Below are positions 9,077-17,103 of a stretch of DNA of 64,000 nucleotides, piece after piece. A program made the position numbers and the translations under genes. The stretch covers positions 3,782,001 through 3,846,000 of the forward strand of contig NZ_CP129884.1 of the NCBI RefSeq assembly GCF_030490285.1, read 5' to 3'. Under the pieces are notes generated by a model. The model searched no databases. It was given only the letters and a program-made list of their open reading frames with translations, and was not told the origin of the DNA. Positions within the stretch are counted from its first letter, which is position 1; the number at the start of each line of letters is the position of its first letter. Origin of the DNA: Methylomonas montana. Lineage in GTDB: Bacteria; Pseudomonadota; Gammaproteobacteria; Methylococcales; Methylomonadaceae.

Positions 9077-9170
9077 AAATTTTTTCAGACTTTGATATAT
9101 AACTACTTTAGGTTGTAGACTTTATGTAGCAACGCAAAACCCAGCAAAAAGTTTGTTAATTATTTAAGTT

Positions 9171-9420
9171 TCGCTATCGCGAAGCCAGTTTAATATCGGT
9201 TCTCGCACCGACAAGCGAGATACTTTTCTTTGCTTGTCCAAAGAAAAGTATCCAAAAGAAACGACACCCGGATGCCGCTTTGATCCTGCGCTCCAAAGCT
9301 TTTGGCATGGGTTTTCGTAAGGGGCTTCCCAGCCCCGACGAAAACGAGCGGCATCCCTGCCGCTCCCCTATCGGGCTAATCACGCCAAAAACTTCGGTGC
9401 TCGGCGCGGCATACGGGACC
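9171..9420 (+). repeat. Structured dispersed repeat, copy B
   Basis: Same order and orientation as copy A, with base changes that keep pairing: first hairpin TTCGC/GCGAA (9171-9183 area); pseudoknot stem TCGGT/ACCGA with loop CTCGC (9202-9206) pairing to GCGAG (9215-9219); the 14-bp GATACTTTTCTTTG hairpin unchanged; closing stem GCTTTTGGC with GCCAAAAAC (one mismatch); inner hairpins GTTTTCGT..ACGAAAAC around GGGGC/GCCCC, and GAGCGGC/GCCGCTC. Translated frames across it are not credible genes. Confidence 0.9.
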
Positions 9421-9436
9421 AAAACCATTGGCTAAA

Positions 9437-9853
9437 TTAAAGATTGCCCCACAATGCCCACAAAACTATTTTGTTCCCCGGCAATTCTCGAGCAGTTTTT
9501 TGCCATTTAGAATGTTGCTCACCAAACTCAACAACACTAATTTTCCCTAGCTTTGCATCATTTGTTTTATCCGAAATATTCTTGAGTAATTGACAAACTT
9601 GTTCACCAGCTTTTTTATGTTTTAAAAAAAGCAAATCACTGGCGACATTTATTAATTTTGGAACATCTTCGTTATTTGAAATCTTAACAAGAGGTCCTTC
9701 TTCAATGTAATCAATTGCGCGAATAATTCTTAGCGCTTCATTTCGTAATTCTGCAAAACGAGCATATCGAGTAACAATTAAGCCCGTATAAAGACCGCTG
9801 ATAAGGCCGATAGGAATTCCAACGAGCAGACTAAAAACCGATTCTGGAGACAT
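9437..9853 (-). CDS. Small single-pass membrane protein, unknown function
   Basis: 138 aa. One N-terminal hydrophobic helix (about residues 4-27, with G-I-P-I-G-L-I-S-G-L) followed by a charged soluble part. AT-rich like the genes at 8471 and 9920. No family recognised. It lies on the - strand between repeat copies B and C. Confidence 0.6.
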   Translation of the reverse strand: MSPESVFSLLVGIPIGLISGLYTGLIVTRYARFAELRNEALRIIRAIDYIEEGPLVKISNNEDVPKLINVASDLLFLKHKKAGEQVCQLLKNISDKTNDAKLGKISVVEFGEQHSKWQKTARELPGNKIVLWALWGNL

Positions 9854-9919
9854 ATATTTTCAATTTATTACAAACTTATCCTATTACCACCAACCAATAT
9901 TGGGTTTGCCGACTAAAAC

Positions 9920-10240
9920 CTATTTTGGCACTTTTATTTCGTAAAAAATGTCATACAAATCACCAAGTAAACCCTTGTTTTTTAATACCGGTACTCGTGA
10001 AATTATTTCATAGTGTTTTGGACTATACCCGTTGTCTTGCAACCAGCGCTCAAGCCAGACAATCCTTGTCCGCTCTGCCTCCTGAGAATCGATTGGATAG
10101 TCAGCAGCGGCAATCGACGTGTATTTAAAATATTGGGCCGATGGCTCTGTTCGTATTGGCTCAAATCGCGTTTCAACAGTACGTGTAATGTTTGAGCAAC
10201 CTACGAGAAATATTGAGCACGCTATTAACAGTCTGTTCAT
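9920..10240 (-). CDS. Small lipoprotein, unknown function
   Basis: 106 aa. The N-terminus M-N-R-L-L-I-A-C-S-I-F-L-V-G-C gives a signal peptide with a lipobox (L-V-G-C), so the mature protein should be lipid-anchored. The rest is a short soluble domain with no family I recognise. AT-rich, third gene of the same-strand group 8471-10240. Confidence 0.65.
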   Translation of the reverse strand: MNRLLIACSIFLVGCSNITRTVETRFEPIRTEPSAQYFKYTSIAAADYPIDSQEAERTRIVWLERWLQDNGYSPKHYEIISRVPVLKNKGLLGDLYDIFYEIKVPK

Positions 10241-10394
10241 GATTATTCTGTGAAATCCAAAAAATAAATAATTTCGTAAAATATGCTGAGCACATAGGAG
10301 GAACGGATCGCGAAGATGCGTCTACTAACGTCGGTAGCATCCTACAAATTCATCCACATCCAACATCAAAAGCTATCTAACAACTTTCTATCTC

Positions 10395-10655
10395 ACGACG
10401 GGTTTATTCCCGTTTGCCGCGCCGAGCACCGGAGCTTTTATCGAGATCAGCCCGAAGGGGCACCGCAGGGATGCGGTGCGTCGGCGGAGGGGCTGGGAAG
10501 CCCCTTCTGCCGACCCTCGATAAAAGCTTCGGAGCGCAGGATCAAAGCGGCATCCGGGCCGCCTTTTCTTTGGATACTTTCTTTTGGCGGAGCAAAAGAA
10601 AGTATCTCGGCTGTCGGGCCGAGACCCGACTTCAAAACCAGCCGTCGCGCCAGCG
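10395..10655 (-). repeat. Structured dispersed repeat, copy C (inverted)
   Basis: Reverse orientation relative to A and B. On the - strand: first hairpin GTCGC/GCGAC with loop TGGC (about 10641-10654); pseudoknot stem GTCGGG (10630-10625) / CCCGAC (10618-10613), loop CTCGG pairing to CCGAG (10610-10606); hairpin GATACTTTCTTTTG / CAAAAGAAAGTATC. On the + strand, closing stem GCTTTTATCGAG (10434-10445) with CTCGATAAAAGC (10516-10527); inner hairpins GCACCGC/GCGGTGC and GTCGGC..GCCGAC. Nearly every stem differs from copies A and B in sequence but still pairs. Confidence 0.9.
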
Positions 10656-10696
10656 ACACATAAACTTCAATCTCGCGCCCACCCGACAAATCCAAA

Positions 10697-12226
10697 CTAA
10701 TCACTAGCCGTCTTAAACCGAGCCGCAGCCCCCAGCAACCCGGTAACAAAAAACGCCGTCCCAACCAGTGTAAACCGCAGATTCAGCTTCTCGATCGCTA
10801 AATCGTCGGTCGCGTACAACATGAAAATCACCGCGATCCCGCCCCAGGCCAGAAAACGCAACGCGGCGGAAATGATGGTTTTGCTCAAGGCCTCCGCTTC
10901 GCTGGCCGGCGCGTCCATCCGGTAGGCCACGAAACCGCTGATCAGAGCCGGCATAATGCCCCAGCGGGCATGGTCGAAGAAACTCTCCAGGAAATTGAAG
11001 TCATCCCGGTGATAAAAGGTCAGTTCCAGGATGAATGTCGATATCGTGGTACTGACCACGAAGCCGACGAACATGATTGCCATGTAGAAACCGTAATAGT
11101 GTTCGGCTGGTTCCTGTTGGTGCCTGAAGGCAATACTCCGCAACACGAAGACCAGCGAAATCGGCAACACGTAAATCACGATCGAATAAGCTATCCAGCG
11201 CAAGGTCGTATAGCTAAAGTGCGGCAGCGGCTTATCCGGAAACAGGAATACATTGTGCAGCGCCACCGACACTTCGCGGCCCAAAATCACGCCGAACGCC
11301 GTGGCGGCCGCAAATATCAGCACGTATTTATAGGTATGCTTCAAGCGCGCTTCATGGACATTGCCACCGAGTTTCTTCACGGTCGTCCACATATCGTTCT
11401 CGCTGGGGCTGCCGAACACCACCGCCGCCGCCAGCAATCGGCAGAGCAGACCGGTCAGGCGGTCCAAGTCTTTTAACAAATTAACGGTCTTGGTGTAATG
11501 CGGCTCGGCTTCTTTCCAAATATTCACTTTTTCCGACATCGCATTATAGGAAATACAGATTTCGCCCCATTTCAGCGACGGCTCACTGAACAGGCGCCGA
11601 TACGAGGATTGGTCGGCGTAGTGCTGAATCTGATCGAACAGCAGGCTGTTATGGGCCCATTTGTATTCGACCGTGGCACCTGATTTATCGAAATCGCCGG
11701 CGTCGATGCTTTGCACCAATAGGCGATCGGCAATTTTGGCTTTTATGTTGTCGTCCGCCGCCGATAGCCGGGATTTGATCAGCGCGTTGTAAACTTCGAC
11801 GGCTTTGGTCGGAATCGCAAAAGCGTCGTGAATGCTGTCCCGTAAAATCAGCAACGGATTAAATGGACTTTCCCAGGCGACGAAAAACAACATGATGCCG
11901 GCGGCGATCAACGGCAACAGTTTATTGCCGTCCAAGCCGTAGAGCAGATTCACCAACTCGCCGGCGCGCAGATGGCTGACGATCAGCGTTACCAGCGGCT
12001 CCAACGGTAACCACTGCCAGGTCAGCAAGCAGAATAAGGCTGCCATTAACGTGCAATAAAGGGCAATCCCGGTCCAGTAAGTGCTGCGTCGGATAAAATA
12101 CTGCGGCAGAGTAGGTTCCGCACCGAGCTGAATCCGGCGTTTCTGAAAGGAGCGGTAGGCCAAAAATGATACGGCCACGGCACCGAGAAGCTGAATTACA
12201 AAGTTAATCAGGGATTCGATAGTCAT
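10697..12226 (-). CDS. Polytopic membrane protein of unknown function
   Basis: 509 aa from ATG at 12226 (M-T-I-E-S-L-I-N-F); the frame stays open further upstream, but that part has no hydrophobic start. About eight to ten hydrophobic segments, in two groups: four near the N-terminus, then a soluble stretch of about 130 residues (D-S-I-H-D-A-F to the K-K-L-G region), then five or more. I do not recognise a domain. GC-rich with the same codon style as the core genes, so probably resident in the genome. Confidence 0.8.
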   Translation of the reverse strand: MTIESLINFVIQLLGAVAVSFLAYRSFQKRRIQLGAEPTLPQYFIRRSTYWTGIALYCTLMAALFCLLTWQWLPLEPLVTLIVSHLRAGELVNLLYGLDGNKLLPLIAAGIMLFFVAWESPFNPLLILRDSIHDAFAIPTKAVEVYNALIKSRLSAADDNIKAKIADRLLVQSIDAGDFDKSGATVEYKWAHNSLLFDQIQHYADQSSYRRLFSEPSLKWGEICISYNAMSEKVNIWKEAEPHYTKTVNLLKDLDRLTGLLCRLLAAAVVFGSPSENDMWTTVKKLGGNVHEARLKHTYKYVLIFAAATAFGVILGREVSVALHNVFLFPDKPLPHFSYTTLRWIAYSIVIYVLPISLVFVLRSIAFRHQQEPAEHYYGFYMAIMFVGFVVSTTISTFILELTFYHRDDFNFLESFFDHARWGIMPALISGFVAYRMDAPASEAEALSKTIISAALRFLAWGGIAVIFMLYATDDLAIEKLNLRFTLVGTAFFVTGLLGAAARFKTASD

Positions 12227-12369
12227 TTTTCCAAAGTATTTGTGAGGGTTTGGGGCTCTGGCTAAAGAGCCATCAAGTGTAATCCTTAGGGGGTCAAAGG
12301 CGATAATCGTATTATGCCGCATCCACGCCGAAACCAGTCGGCGCGTATCGCTTGCGCAGATAAGTCTTG

Positions 12370-12525
12370 TGACTCATGGAACAAGTTCCCGTGTATGGCG
12401 CACTCCGAGCACTATAGGACAAAACGCGCAATGTACCGAGGGAGTTCATAGGCATCCGAAAGTATCCAGCCCGACACTACCGGATACGAACATGCTAAAA
12501 CACCCGTCGCGCCAGTGACACAAAA
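12370..12525. repeat. Degenerate remnant of the structured repeat
   Basis: Pieces match parts of copies A-D in order but with gaps: CCGTGTATGG and CTCCGAGCAC near 12390-12412, CGAAAGTATCC near 12457, CCCGACAC, and CCCGTCGCGCCAGTGACAC near 12505-12522, which equals the end of copy C apart from one base. The hairpins are no longer complete, so this looks like a decayed copy. Confidence 0.5.
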
Positions 12526-12614
12526 AACACCCAATTAATCAAAATCGTCAGCAAACTCTGCGCAGCAGAAGGGGGAACACTGCAAATCAAGTCGTGAACA
12601 AAGAAAGGGAAAAA

Positions 12615-12803
12615 GAAGAGATCTCCCGCCTGCGCCGTCTGATACTTTCGTCCTTGAACCGAAGGTTCAAGTGGAAACCAAATCCAGTCAATCAGGCTTC
12701 CTGAATAAACAGGCATGCGCACCATGAATGGCAAAAAGTTTCCGGGGTAAAAACAGGTTCAGGAAACACCCAGTACTGCTCGAACGCCGCAGGAGATAGG
12801 GCG
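12615..12803 (-). ncRNA. ssrS: 6S RNA
   Basis: Read on the - strand. The 5' part has ATCTCC (12797-12792) and G-T-T-C-G-A-G-C; the 3' part has a hairpin TTGAACC-ttc-GGTTCAA, then GGCGCAGGCGGGAGAT, whose GGAGAT (12626-12621) closes on the 5' ATCTCC. This matches the layout of E. coli 6S RNA, including its CTTGAACCAAGGGTTCAAGG hairpin and the long closing stem. It lies directly downstream of zapA, as in enterobacteria. 6S RNA binds sigma-70 RNA polymerase in stationary phase. The ends are approximate, and the 79-codon frame across it is not a gene. Confidence 0.8.
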
Positions 12804-12819
12804 AGCATTCTATACAGAT

Positions 12820-13110
12820 TTACGAATTTTCTAAAACGTTTTCTATCTTGCTGCGCAATTGCGCCAAACGCGCGCCAATATCGACGCTGTCGTCTTTATT
12901 CGTCGTGACTGAATCATGCGCCAAGTTCAGCGCCGCCAATACCGCGATGCGGTCGGTACTGCTGACTTTACCGGTGTCGCGAATCTTGCGCATTTGCTTA
13001 TCCAACTCGCGGGCCGAATTGATTAAAGCCTCTTTTTCGTCTGCGGCACAGGCGATTTTGTATTCCTTGTCGAGAATATTCAGCGAGACAGGTTGTACGG
13101 TTTTTCTCAC
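12820..13110 (-). CDS. zapA: Cell division protein ZapA
   Basis: 96 aa, standard length. N-terminal V-x-L-N-I-L-D-K-E-Y domain and a C-terminal coiled coil with R-L-A-Q-L-R-S-K-I-E. ZapA binds FtsZ and bundles protofilaments at the Z-ring. Its start overlaps the end of the upstream coiled-coil gene by 4 nt (ATGA), so the two are translationally coupled. 6S RNA follows. Confidence 0.93.
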   Translation of the reverse strand: MRKTVQPVSLNILDKEYKIACAADEKEALINSARELDKQMRKIRDTGKVSSTDRIAVLAALNLAHDSVTTNKDDSVDIGARLAQLRSKIENVLENS

Positions 13111-13334
13111 GAATCATGCTCCATGGCTTTCAATCGGGCGATCATCGCCTCGACCCGCGCCTTAGCCAGCGTGGTCTTCTCCAACAGCTTAGCTTTTTCC
13201 TTGACCAGAGCATCTTGCTTGACTTTCAATGACTTATTCTCGTTTTTGACTTGATTGAACTGCGTGATCAGCACATCCAGTTTAGCTTCCAACGCTTCGA
13301 GTTCGGTTGACGGGTCTTTTTCTGTTTCAGACAT
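13107..13334 (-). CDS. ZapB-like coiled-coil protein (TIGR02449 type)
   Basis: 75 aa from ATG 13334 (M-S-E-T-E-K-D-P). Almost the whole protein is one coiled coil with heptads (L-E-A-L-E-A-K-L-D-V-L, then many K/E). Small coiled coils directly upstream of zapA are a conserved gammaproteobacterial arrangement and probably act at the Z-ring like ZapB. Overlaps zapA by 4 nt. The upstream region meets the divergent gene at 13436. Confidence 0.82.
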   Translation of the reverse strand: MSETEKDPSTELEALEAKLDVLITQFNQVKNENKSLKVKQDALVKEKAKLLEKTTLAKARVEAMIARLKAMEHDS

Positions 13335-13435
13335 AGCAGGAGTATGGGCCGATATGACGTTATAATCATCGTGGATGGCGAAGAATGTTAGCATAAGCCA
13401 TGTTATTAAACAGCTTTAATAGGAACACAGATCAA

Positions 13436-13966
13436 ATGACCTATCGCTCGGTTAATGCCATTTTGGAGCAACAGGATACCGACATCGGTGCGGCGGAAGC
13501 GCATGGCATTGCCACCGGCATACTGTGTGTCGAAATCCGGGCCGATGCCGAAAACTGGCTGCGCGAGTTATTCGCAGACGAACAGCAGTTAATCGACGAG
13601 GACAAAGCCTTATTGCATGGTGTGTTCGAAAAAACCCGGCAATTACTGGAAAATCAGAACGACGAATTTGCCTTCGACTTACTGATGCCCGAGGACGACG
13701 AACCCTTGGAAGAGCAAGTGGAAGCTCTGCGTAGCTGGTGCCAGGGTTTTCTGTTCGGCGTCGGTTACGCGCAAACCGGTGCCGACTGGCCGGGGGATAC
13801 CGCCGAAGTGATGCGCGATATCATAGAACTGACCAAAATCGACACCGACGTCGCCGGCGAAGACGATGAAAGCGCGCTGATCGAAATTCGCGAATACGTG
13901 CGTGCCGCGGTTTTTACCGTCCGCGATCAGTTTGCCGAACTCAGCCAATCGTCGCAAAGCCACTAA
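13436..13966 (+). CDS. ygfB: UPF0149 family protein (YgfB-like)
   Basis: 176 aa from ATG 13436 with AGGAAC upstream. Very acidic, with family marks A-E-A-H-G-I-A-T-G-I-L near residue 20 and W-C-Q-G-F-L-F-G-V-G in the middle. YgfB proteins sit beside pepP and ubiH in many gammaproteobacteria, as here. In Pseudomonas aeruginosa YgfB acts as a regulator; a role here is not known. Confidence 0.9.
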   Translation: MTYRSVNAILEQQDTDIGAAEAHGIATGILCVEIRADAENWLRELFADEQQLIDEDKALLHGVFEKTRQLLENQNDEFAFDLLMPEDDEPLEEQVEALRSWCQGFLFGVGYAQTGADWPGDTAEVMRDIIELTKIDTDVAGEDDESALIEIREYVRAAVFTVRDQFAELSQSSQSH

Positions 13967-13981
13967 CGCCAAAAATCGACC

Positions 13982-15289
13982 ATGAAACAAAGCGAATTCA
14001 AAAAACGCCGAGCCAGCCTGATGAAGCAAATCGGCAAGGGCAATATCGCCATTATCGCCAGCGCTTCACAACGCACCCGCAACCGCGACGTCCATTATCC
14101 ATTCCGCCAGGATAGCGATTTTTACTATCTGACCGGCTTTAACGAAGCCGAATCGATGGCCGTATTCATCCCCGGCCGCGAACAAGGCGAATACATCCTG
14201 TTCTGCCGCGAATTCGACGAGAAAAAAGCCTTGTGGGAAGGCGCTCACGCCGGCCTGGAAGGTGCCACCAAGCATTACGAAGCCGACGACTCTTTTCCGA
14301 TCGACGATCTGGACGACATCCTGCCCGGCATGCTGGAAAACAAGGGCAAGGTGTTCTACCCGATGGGCAAGGACAGCGATCTGGACCACAAACTGCTGGA
14401 ATGGATCAATCACATTCGCAAGCAATCGCGCAGCGGCGTCAGCGCGCCCGGCGAACTGGTGTCGCTGGAACACATCCTCCACGAAATGCGCTTATTCAAA
14501 AGCCCGGAAGAACTGAAATTGATGCGCCGCGCCGGCGCAGTGTCCGCCAAGGCTCATATCCGCGCCATGCAAGCCTGCAAACCCGGTGTGTACGAATATC
14601 AAATCGAAGCCGAGCTGATCCACGAATTCATTCAAGACGGCCTGCGCGCGGTGGCTTATCCATCCATCGTCGCCGGCGGTAAAAACGCCTGCGTGCTGCA
14701 TTACGTCGACAACAAGGACAAACTCAACAAAGGCGATCTACTTCTGATCGACGCCGGCGTCGAGTGCGACCATTACGCCGCCGACATTACCCGCACCTTT
14801 CCGGTATCCGGCAAATTTAGCGAACCGCAAAAAAAGCTCTATCAATTGGTGTTGGATGCCCAAGCCGCCGCGCTGGCCGAGATCAAACCCGGTAACCCTT
14901 GGAACAAGGCTCACGACGCTTCGGTGGAAACGCTCACTAGGGGCCTGATCGAACTGGGTCTGTTAAAAGGCAAACCCAAAAAACTGATCAAGGACGAAAA
15001 ATACAAACAGTTTTACATGCACCGCATCGGCCACTGGCTGGGCATGGACGTGCACGACGTCGGCGATTACAAGATCAAGGACGAATGGCGCCTGCTGGAA
15101 CCGGGCATGGTCTTAACCGTGGAACCAGGCCTGTACGTGCCGGCCGACTGCGAAACGGTGGACAAGCAATGGCGCGGCATCGGTATTCGTATCGAAGACG
15201 ATGTGTTGGTGACTAAAGACGGCCATGAGATTCTCACTCACGGCGTCCCCAAAGCAGTTGCCGACATCGAAGCGCTGATGGCGGGCTAA
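13982..15289 (+). CDS. pepP: Xaa-Pro aminopeptidase P
   Basis: 435 aa. Manganese enzyme that removes an N-terminal residue before proline. N-terminal creatinase-like domain (R-T-R-N-R-D-V-H-Y-P-F-R-Q-D-S-D-F-Y-Y-L-T-G), then the pita-bread catalytic fold. Metal ligands are visible: D-A-G-x-E-C-D-H-Y-A-A-D-I-T-R-T-F, H-R-I-G-H-W-L-G-M-D-V-H-D, E-P-G-L-Y-V and I-R-I-E-D-D-V-L-V. Between the ygfB-like gene and ubiH, gaps of 15 and 3 nt. Confidence 0.96.
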   Translation: MKQSEFKKRRASLMKQIGKGNIAIIASASQRTRNRDVHYPFRQDSDFYYLTGFNEAESMAVFIPGREQGEYILFCREFDEKKALWEGAHAGLEGATKHYEADDSFPIDDLDDILPGMLENKGKVFYPMGKDSDLDHKLLEWINHIRKQSRSGVSAPGELVSLEHILHEMRLFKSPEELKLMRRAGAVSAKAHIRAMQACKPGVYEYQIEAELIHEFIQDGLRAVAYPSIVAGGKNACVLHYVDNKDKLNKGDLLLIDAGVECDHYAADITRTFPVSGKFSEPQKKLYQLVLDAQAAALAEIKPGNPWNKAHDASVETLTRGLIELGLLKGKPKKLIKDEKYKQFYMHRIGHWLGMDVHDVGDYKIKDEWRLLEPGMVLTVEPGLYVPADCETVDKQWRGIGIRIEDDVLVTKDGHEILTHGVPKAVADIEALMAG

Positions 15290-15292
15290 GCA

Positions 15293-16507
15293 ATGCAAAC
15301 CGATTTCGACCTGATCATCGTCGGCGCCGGCCTGGCCGGTAACTGTCTGGCCCTGGCGCTGAAAAATAGCGGCTTGAAGATTGCGTTGGTCGAAGCCAAT
15401 AGCCGTGAACAACTGCGCCATTCGCCGGCCGGCGACCGCGCACTGGCCTTGGCGGCCGGCACCGTGGAACTGCTGAATGCATTGGGCGCCTGGCGCGGCG
15501 TCGCCGACAAAGCCACCGCCATCAAACATATTCACGTCTCGGACCGCGGCCACTTCGGCAAGACCCGGCTGGCGGCGGAAGATCAAGGCGTCGAAGCGCT
15601 GGGTTACGTGATCGTCGCCCGCGACATCGAACAGCACATGGCCGATCTGGTCGAAAAAACCGACACGGTTTGCCTGTACCAAACCAGAGTCGCCGGCTTG
15701 ATGTCCGGCCGTGACGCGGTCAATGTCAGTCTGAAACAGCACGACGGCAGCTCGTTAAATGTCAGCGCGCAACTGCTGGTCGGCGCCGACGGTGGCAACT
15801 CCACGGTACGCAAGCTGCTGGAAATTCCGCAACAAGTTACCGAATACGGACAGACCGCACTGGTCACCACGGTGCAATCGGCGCTGCCGCACCGCAACAC
15901 TGCCTTCGAACGCTTCACCGAATTCGGCCCGCTGGCCTTGCTGCCGGTGGCCGGCAAACAATCGGCGGTGGTCTGGACCCGCAGCCACGAGCAAGCCGAG
16001 ACACTGATTAACGTCAACGACCGCGAGTTTCTCGCCGAGCTGCAGAACTGTTTCGGTTACCGTTTGGGCGAACTGAAACTCGCCGCGCCGCGCCGGGCTT
16101 TTCCGTTAAGCCTGATCCGTGCCGAAAGCATGGTTTCCGGCCGCACCGTGATCATCGGCAACGCCGTGCATCAATTGCATCCAGTCGCTGGCCAAGGCTT
16201 TAACTTAGGCATTCGCGATGTGGCTTTGCTGGCAGAAATGTTGATCGACCAACAACAGCAAAACGGCGATTTGGGCGATGCCCGCCTGCTGAAAAACTAC
16301 AGCCGGCAACGCCAACAAGATCATGGCAAAACCATAGGTTTTACCAACAGCGTGGTAAAGCTGTTCTCCAACGGCAATCTGCCGTTGGCAGCCGTGCGTA
16401 ACGCCGGCCTGACCCTGCTGGACCACCTACCGTTTGCCAAACAATTGCTGACCCGACATGCAATGGGATTGGCCGAGCGCTTACCTAAGCTGGGCGACCG
16501 GGAGTAG
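15293..16507 (+). CDS. ubiH: 2-octaprenyl-6-methoxyphenol hydroxylase (FAD monooxygenase)
   Basis: 404 aa. Ubiquinone biosynthesis hydroxylase. The FAD motif G-A-G-L-A-G is near residue 11; D-R-A-L-A-L follows at about 49; the second FAD motif is G-N-A-V-H-Q-L-H-P-V-A-G-Q-G-F-N-L-G-I-R-D near 288. UbiH, UbiI and UbiF are similar; UbiH is preferred because of the pepP neighbour. Starts 3 nt after pepP. Confidence 0.9.
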   Translation: MQTDFDLIIVGAGLAGNCLALALKNSGLKIALVEANSREQLRHSPAGDRALALAAGTVELLNALGAWRGVADKATAIKHIHVSDRGHFGKTRLAAEDQGVEALGYVIVARDIEQHMADLVEKTDTVCLYQTRVAGLMSGRDAVNVSLKQHDGSSLNVSAQLLVGADGGNSTVRKLLEIPQQVTEYGQTALVTTVQSALPHRNTAFERFTEFGPLALLPVAGKQSAVVWTRSHEQAETLINVNDREFLAELQNCFGYRLGELKLAAPRRAFPLSLIRAESMVSGRTVIIGNAVHQLHPVAGQGFNLGIRDVALLAEMLIDQQQQNGDLGDARLLKNYSRQRQQDHGKTIGFTNSVVKLFSNGNLPLAAVRNAGLTLLDHLPFAKQLLTRHAMGLAERLPKLGDRE

Positions 16508-16579
16508 CAAACTTGCCGAAAACACTTATGCTGATTCCGGCCTACAACTGACCATAAAACAATAAAAACAGGGGGAGCC

Positions 16580-16993
16580 ATGAGTTTTAAATCCAGTTTG
16601 GTCAAAATCGTTATCAAGTTGACACCCAACGCACTGATCATTTGGGTAGCCAACAAGATACTCAAAGGGGTTGCCGAATTGCAGGCTTTCAATTTCGACA
16701 TTGATGCCCGAAAAATCTATGCGCAGACCTTGCTTTATGGCGAGGAAGTACCGATTGAATTGAGCCTGGAAGATTTTGCCGTGTTCAATGACGGCGAGGG
16801 TTACCGCTTCATCATCCATCATGCCAGCTCGAACAAACCCTGGCTGAACAACCTGCTGGCCCGCGTCATCGGTAAAGGCTGGAAGATTCCGTCGTTGCCG
16901 CATTTCAGCGCCCAGTTGGAGCTGGTTGCCGAAGTGTTCAAGGCCAAACCGGTAGCGTTAGAAAGCGCCGACGACGACGTTATCGATGGCTAA
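16580..16993 (+). CDS. Conserved-looking protein of unknown function
   Basis: 137 aa, ATG 16580 with a GGGGGAG ribosome site. A mildly hydrophobic N-terminal helix, then a mixed alpha/beta pattern with Y-R-F-I-I-H-H-A and a C-terminal acidic tail. No signal peptide or known motif recognised. May be co-transcribed with ubiH (72-nt gap). A perfect 11-bp hairpin follows at 17004-17035. Confidence 0.75.
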   Translation: MSFKSSLVKIVIKLTPNALIIWVANKILKGVAELQAFNFDIDARKIYAQTLLYGEEVPIELSLEDFAVFNDGEGYRFIIHHASSNKPWLNNLLARVIGKGWKIPSLPHFSAQLELVAEVFKAKPVALESADDDVIDG

Positions 16994-17003
16994 TTAAAAT
17001 TGA

Positions 17004-17035
17004 CGTCATGTCCCGATGCAATCTGGGACATGACG
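17004..17035. terminator. Hairpin between convergent genes
   Basis: CGTCATGTCCC (17004-17014) and GGGACATGACG (17025-17035) form a perfect 11-bp stem with a 10-nt loop, between the + strand gene ending at 16993 and the - strand gene ending at 17104. No clear T-tract on either side, so termination is inferred from position. Confidence 0.5.
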
Positions 17036-17103
17036 AGTATTAGCACTACAAAAAGATGACTATTTGTTCAGCGCTTCCATAGTTTTTCCATTCGCCGTAC
17101 GGC

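Noticed and set aside
10316..10764. Several 80-115 codon frames around 10316-10764, with like frames at 8132-8443, 9174-9428 and 26897-27366
   Set aside because: They run through the structured repeat. Their similarity to each other comes from the repeat, and hairpins explain the sequence.
12495..12734. 79-codon frame on the - strand
   Set aside because: It lies across the 6S RNA structure and has no ribosome site or family motif.
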